Program-made: the position numbers and the translations under genes
Notes under the pieces: model-generated
What the model saw: only the letters and a program-made list of their open reading frames with translations
Told to the model about the DNA's origin: nothing
Databases searched by the model: none
Part shown: positions 4,692-5,262 of the stretch, piece after piece
How positions within the stretch are numbered: position 1 is the stretch's first letter
How the letters are laid out: each line of letters begins with the position of its first letter
Source: an uncultured Prosthecobacter sp.
Lineage (GTDB): Bacteria; Verrucomicrobiota; Verrucomicrobiia; Verrucomicrobiales; Verrucomicrobiaceae
Length of the DNA: 5,262 nt
NCBI GenBank assembly: GCA_937941745.1
Contig: CALDGV010000505.1
Coordinates: forward strand, 1 to 5,262
Direction: 5' to 3'

Positions 4692-5262
4692 ATGCGCATG
4701 AAGCCCCTCTGTCTGTTCATCCTGCTGCTCAATGGCCTCGCCCACGGCCAAGACTGGCCCCGCTGGCGTGGCGAGAAGGCTGATGGTCGGTGGAATCCAG
4801 CGGGCATCCCTGCTGATTTCTCAAAAAAGGAGCCAGAACGGCTTTGGAAAGCGGAGATCGGCGCAGGGTTCGGCGGGGTGGTGGTCAGCGACGGTCTTGT
4901 CTATGTGATGGATCGTCAGAAAACCCCGCAGGAGATCGAGCGGGTGCTGTGTTTCGATGCGGAGAGCGGCAATGAGGTGTGGCAGCAGAGCTGGGAGGTG
5001 AGTTACGGCAGCATGGATTACGGGACGGGGCCGCGTGCCTCGGTGAACATCCTGGATGGCAAGGCGTATGCGCTCGGAGCGACGGGTGTGGCGTCGTGTC
5101 TCGATGCAAAGACAGGAAAAGTGCTCTGGCAGGTCGATACCGTCGAAGCCTGCGGCGCGAAGATACCGACCTGGGGCTTTGCGGCATCACCGGTGATCGA
5201 TGGAGATCGTGTTTTGCTGCACGTCGGTGCCAAAGACGGCTCCGTCATCGCTTTGGACAAAA
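4692..5262 (+). CDS. Secreted PQQ-like beta-propeller protein, N-terminal part (runs off right edge)
   Basis: The frame is open from the ATG at 4692 to the window edge (190 residues visible). Residues 1-19 are a signal peptide (MRMKPLCLFILLLNGLAHG), so the protein is exported, probably to the periplasm. QDWPRWRGEKADG (20-32) is the opening of a large class of secreted PQQ-like propeller proteins common in Verrucomicrobiota and Planctomycetota. Blade motifs of the type D-A-x-[ST]-G-x-x-x-W are seen at 89-97 (DAESGNEVW) and 138-146 (DAKTGKVLW), with a third starting near 182 (DGSVIALDK). WGFAASPVIDGDRVLLHVG (161-179) is also typical. Such proteins often run to about 400-450 residues and form a 7- or 8-bladed propeller. 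Most are not true quinoprotein dehydrogenases, so enzymatic activity should not be assumed. A second ATG at 4698 is a possible start; neither has a clear Shine-Dalgarno sequence. Confidence 0.88.
   Translation, partial: MRMKPLCLFILLLNGLAHGQDWPRWRGEKADGRWNPAGIPADFSKKEPERLWKAEIGAGFGGVVVSDGLVYVMDRQKTPQEIERVLCFDAESGNEVWQQSWEVSYGSMDYGTGPRASVNILDGKAYALGATGVASCLDAKTGKVLWQVDTVEACGAKIPTWGFAASPVIDGDRVLLHVGAKDGSVIALDK

Overview
The window looks like part of a chromosome from a GC-rich, free-living Gram-negative bacterium. The most likely group is Verrucomicrobiota or a relative within the PVC group. This rests on three features: a Tex protein with a long glycine-rich tail, a secreted PQQ-type beta-propeller protein with the 'QDWPRWRG' N-terminus, and a secreted amidohydrolase with the 'THDHLW' motif. 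Several starts have no clear Shine-Dalgarno sequence. The lineage is inferred from protein style only, since no rRNA or other marker is present.

Layout. The minus-strand block, read from right to left, starts with a complete tex gene (3691 to 1322). Next is an AT-richer gene of unknown function, split by a one-base frameshift at an A6 run (about 1265 to 524). It carries an RNxxxH motif suggestive of a HEPN-type RNase. Last is the 5' third of a secreted amidohydrolase (458 to about 60), which runs off the left edge. In the last 60 bases the amidohydrolase sequence gives way to a diverged, frameshifted copy of the tex 3' end. The plus-strand block starts from the intergenic region it shares with tex. 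It holds a compact two-gene module, a UPF0175-type antitoxin followed by a DUF3368 PIN-like toxin (stop and start overlap as TGATG), and then the 5' part of a PQQ-like beta-propeller protein that runs off the right edge.

How the parts relate. Tex, the beta-propeller protein and the amidohydrolase are ordinary housekeeping or secreted-catabolism genes of host-like composition (roughly 60% GC). The toxin-antitoxin pair has the same composition and is probably long resident. The split gene between tex and the amidohydrolase is clearly different (about 46% GC by hand count) and looks acquired. It is bracketed on both sides by a tex 3'-end sequence. All seven aligned substitutions between the two copies fall at third codon positions of the tex frame and are silent, so the left copy was once a coding tex tail from a related tex gene. 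This could be the scar of a segment inserted at the tex 3' end, or a chimeric join at a contig edge. It is the most unusual thing in the window. No RNA genes, CRISPR arrays, transposases or integrases were seen.
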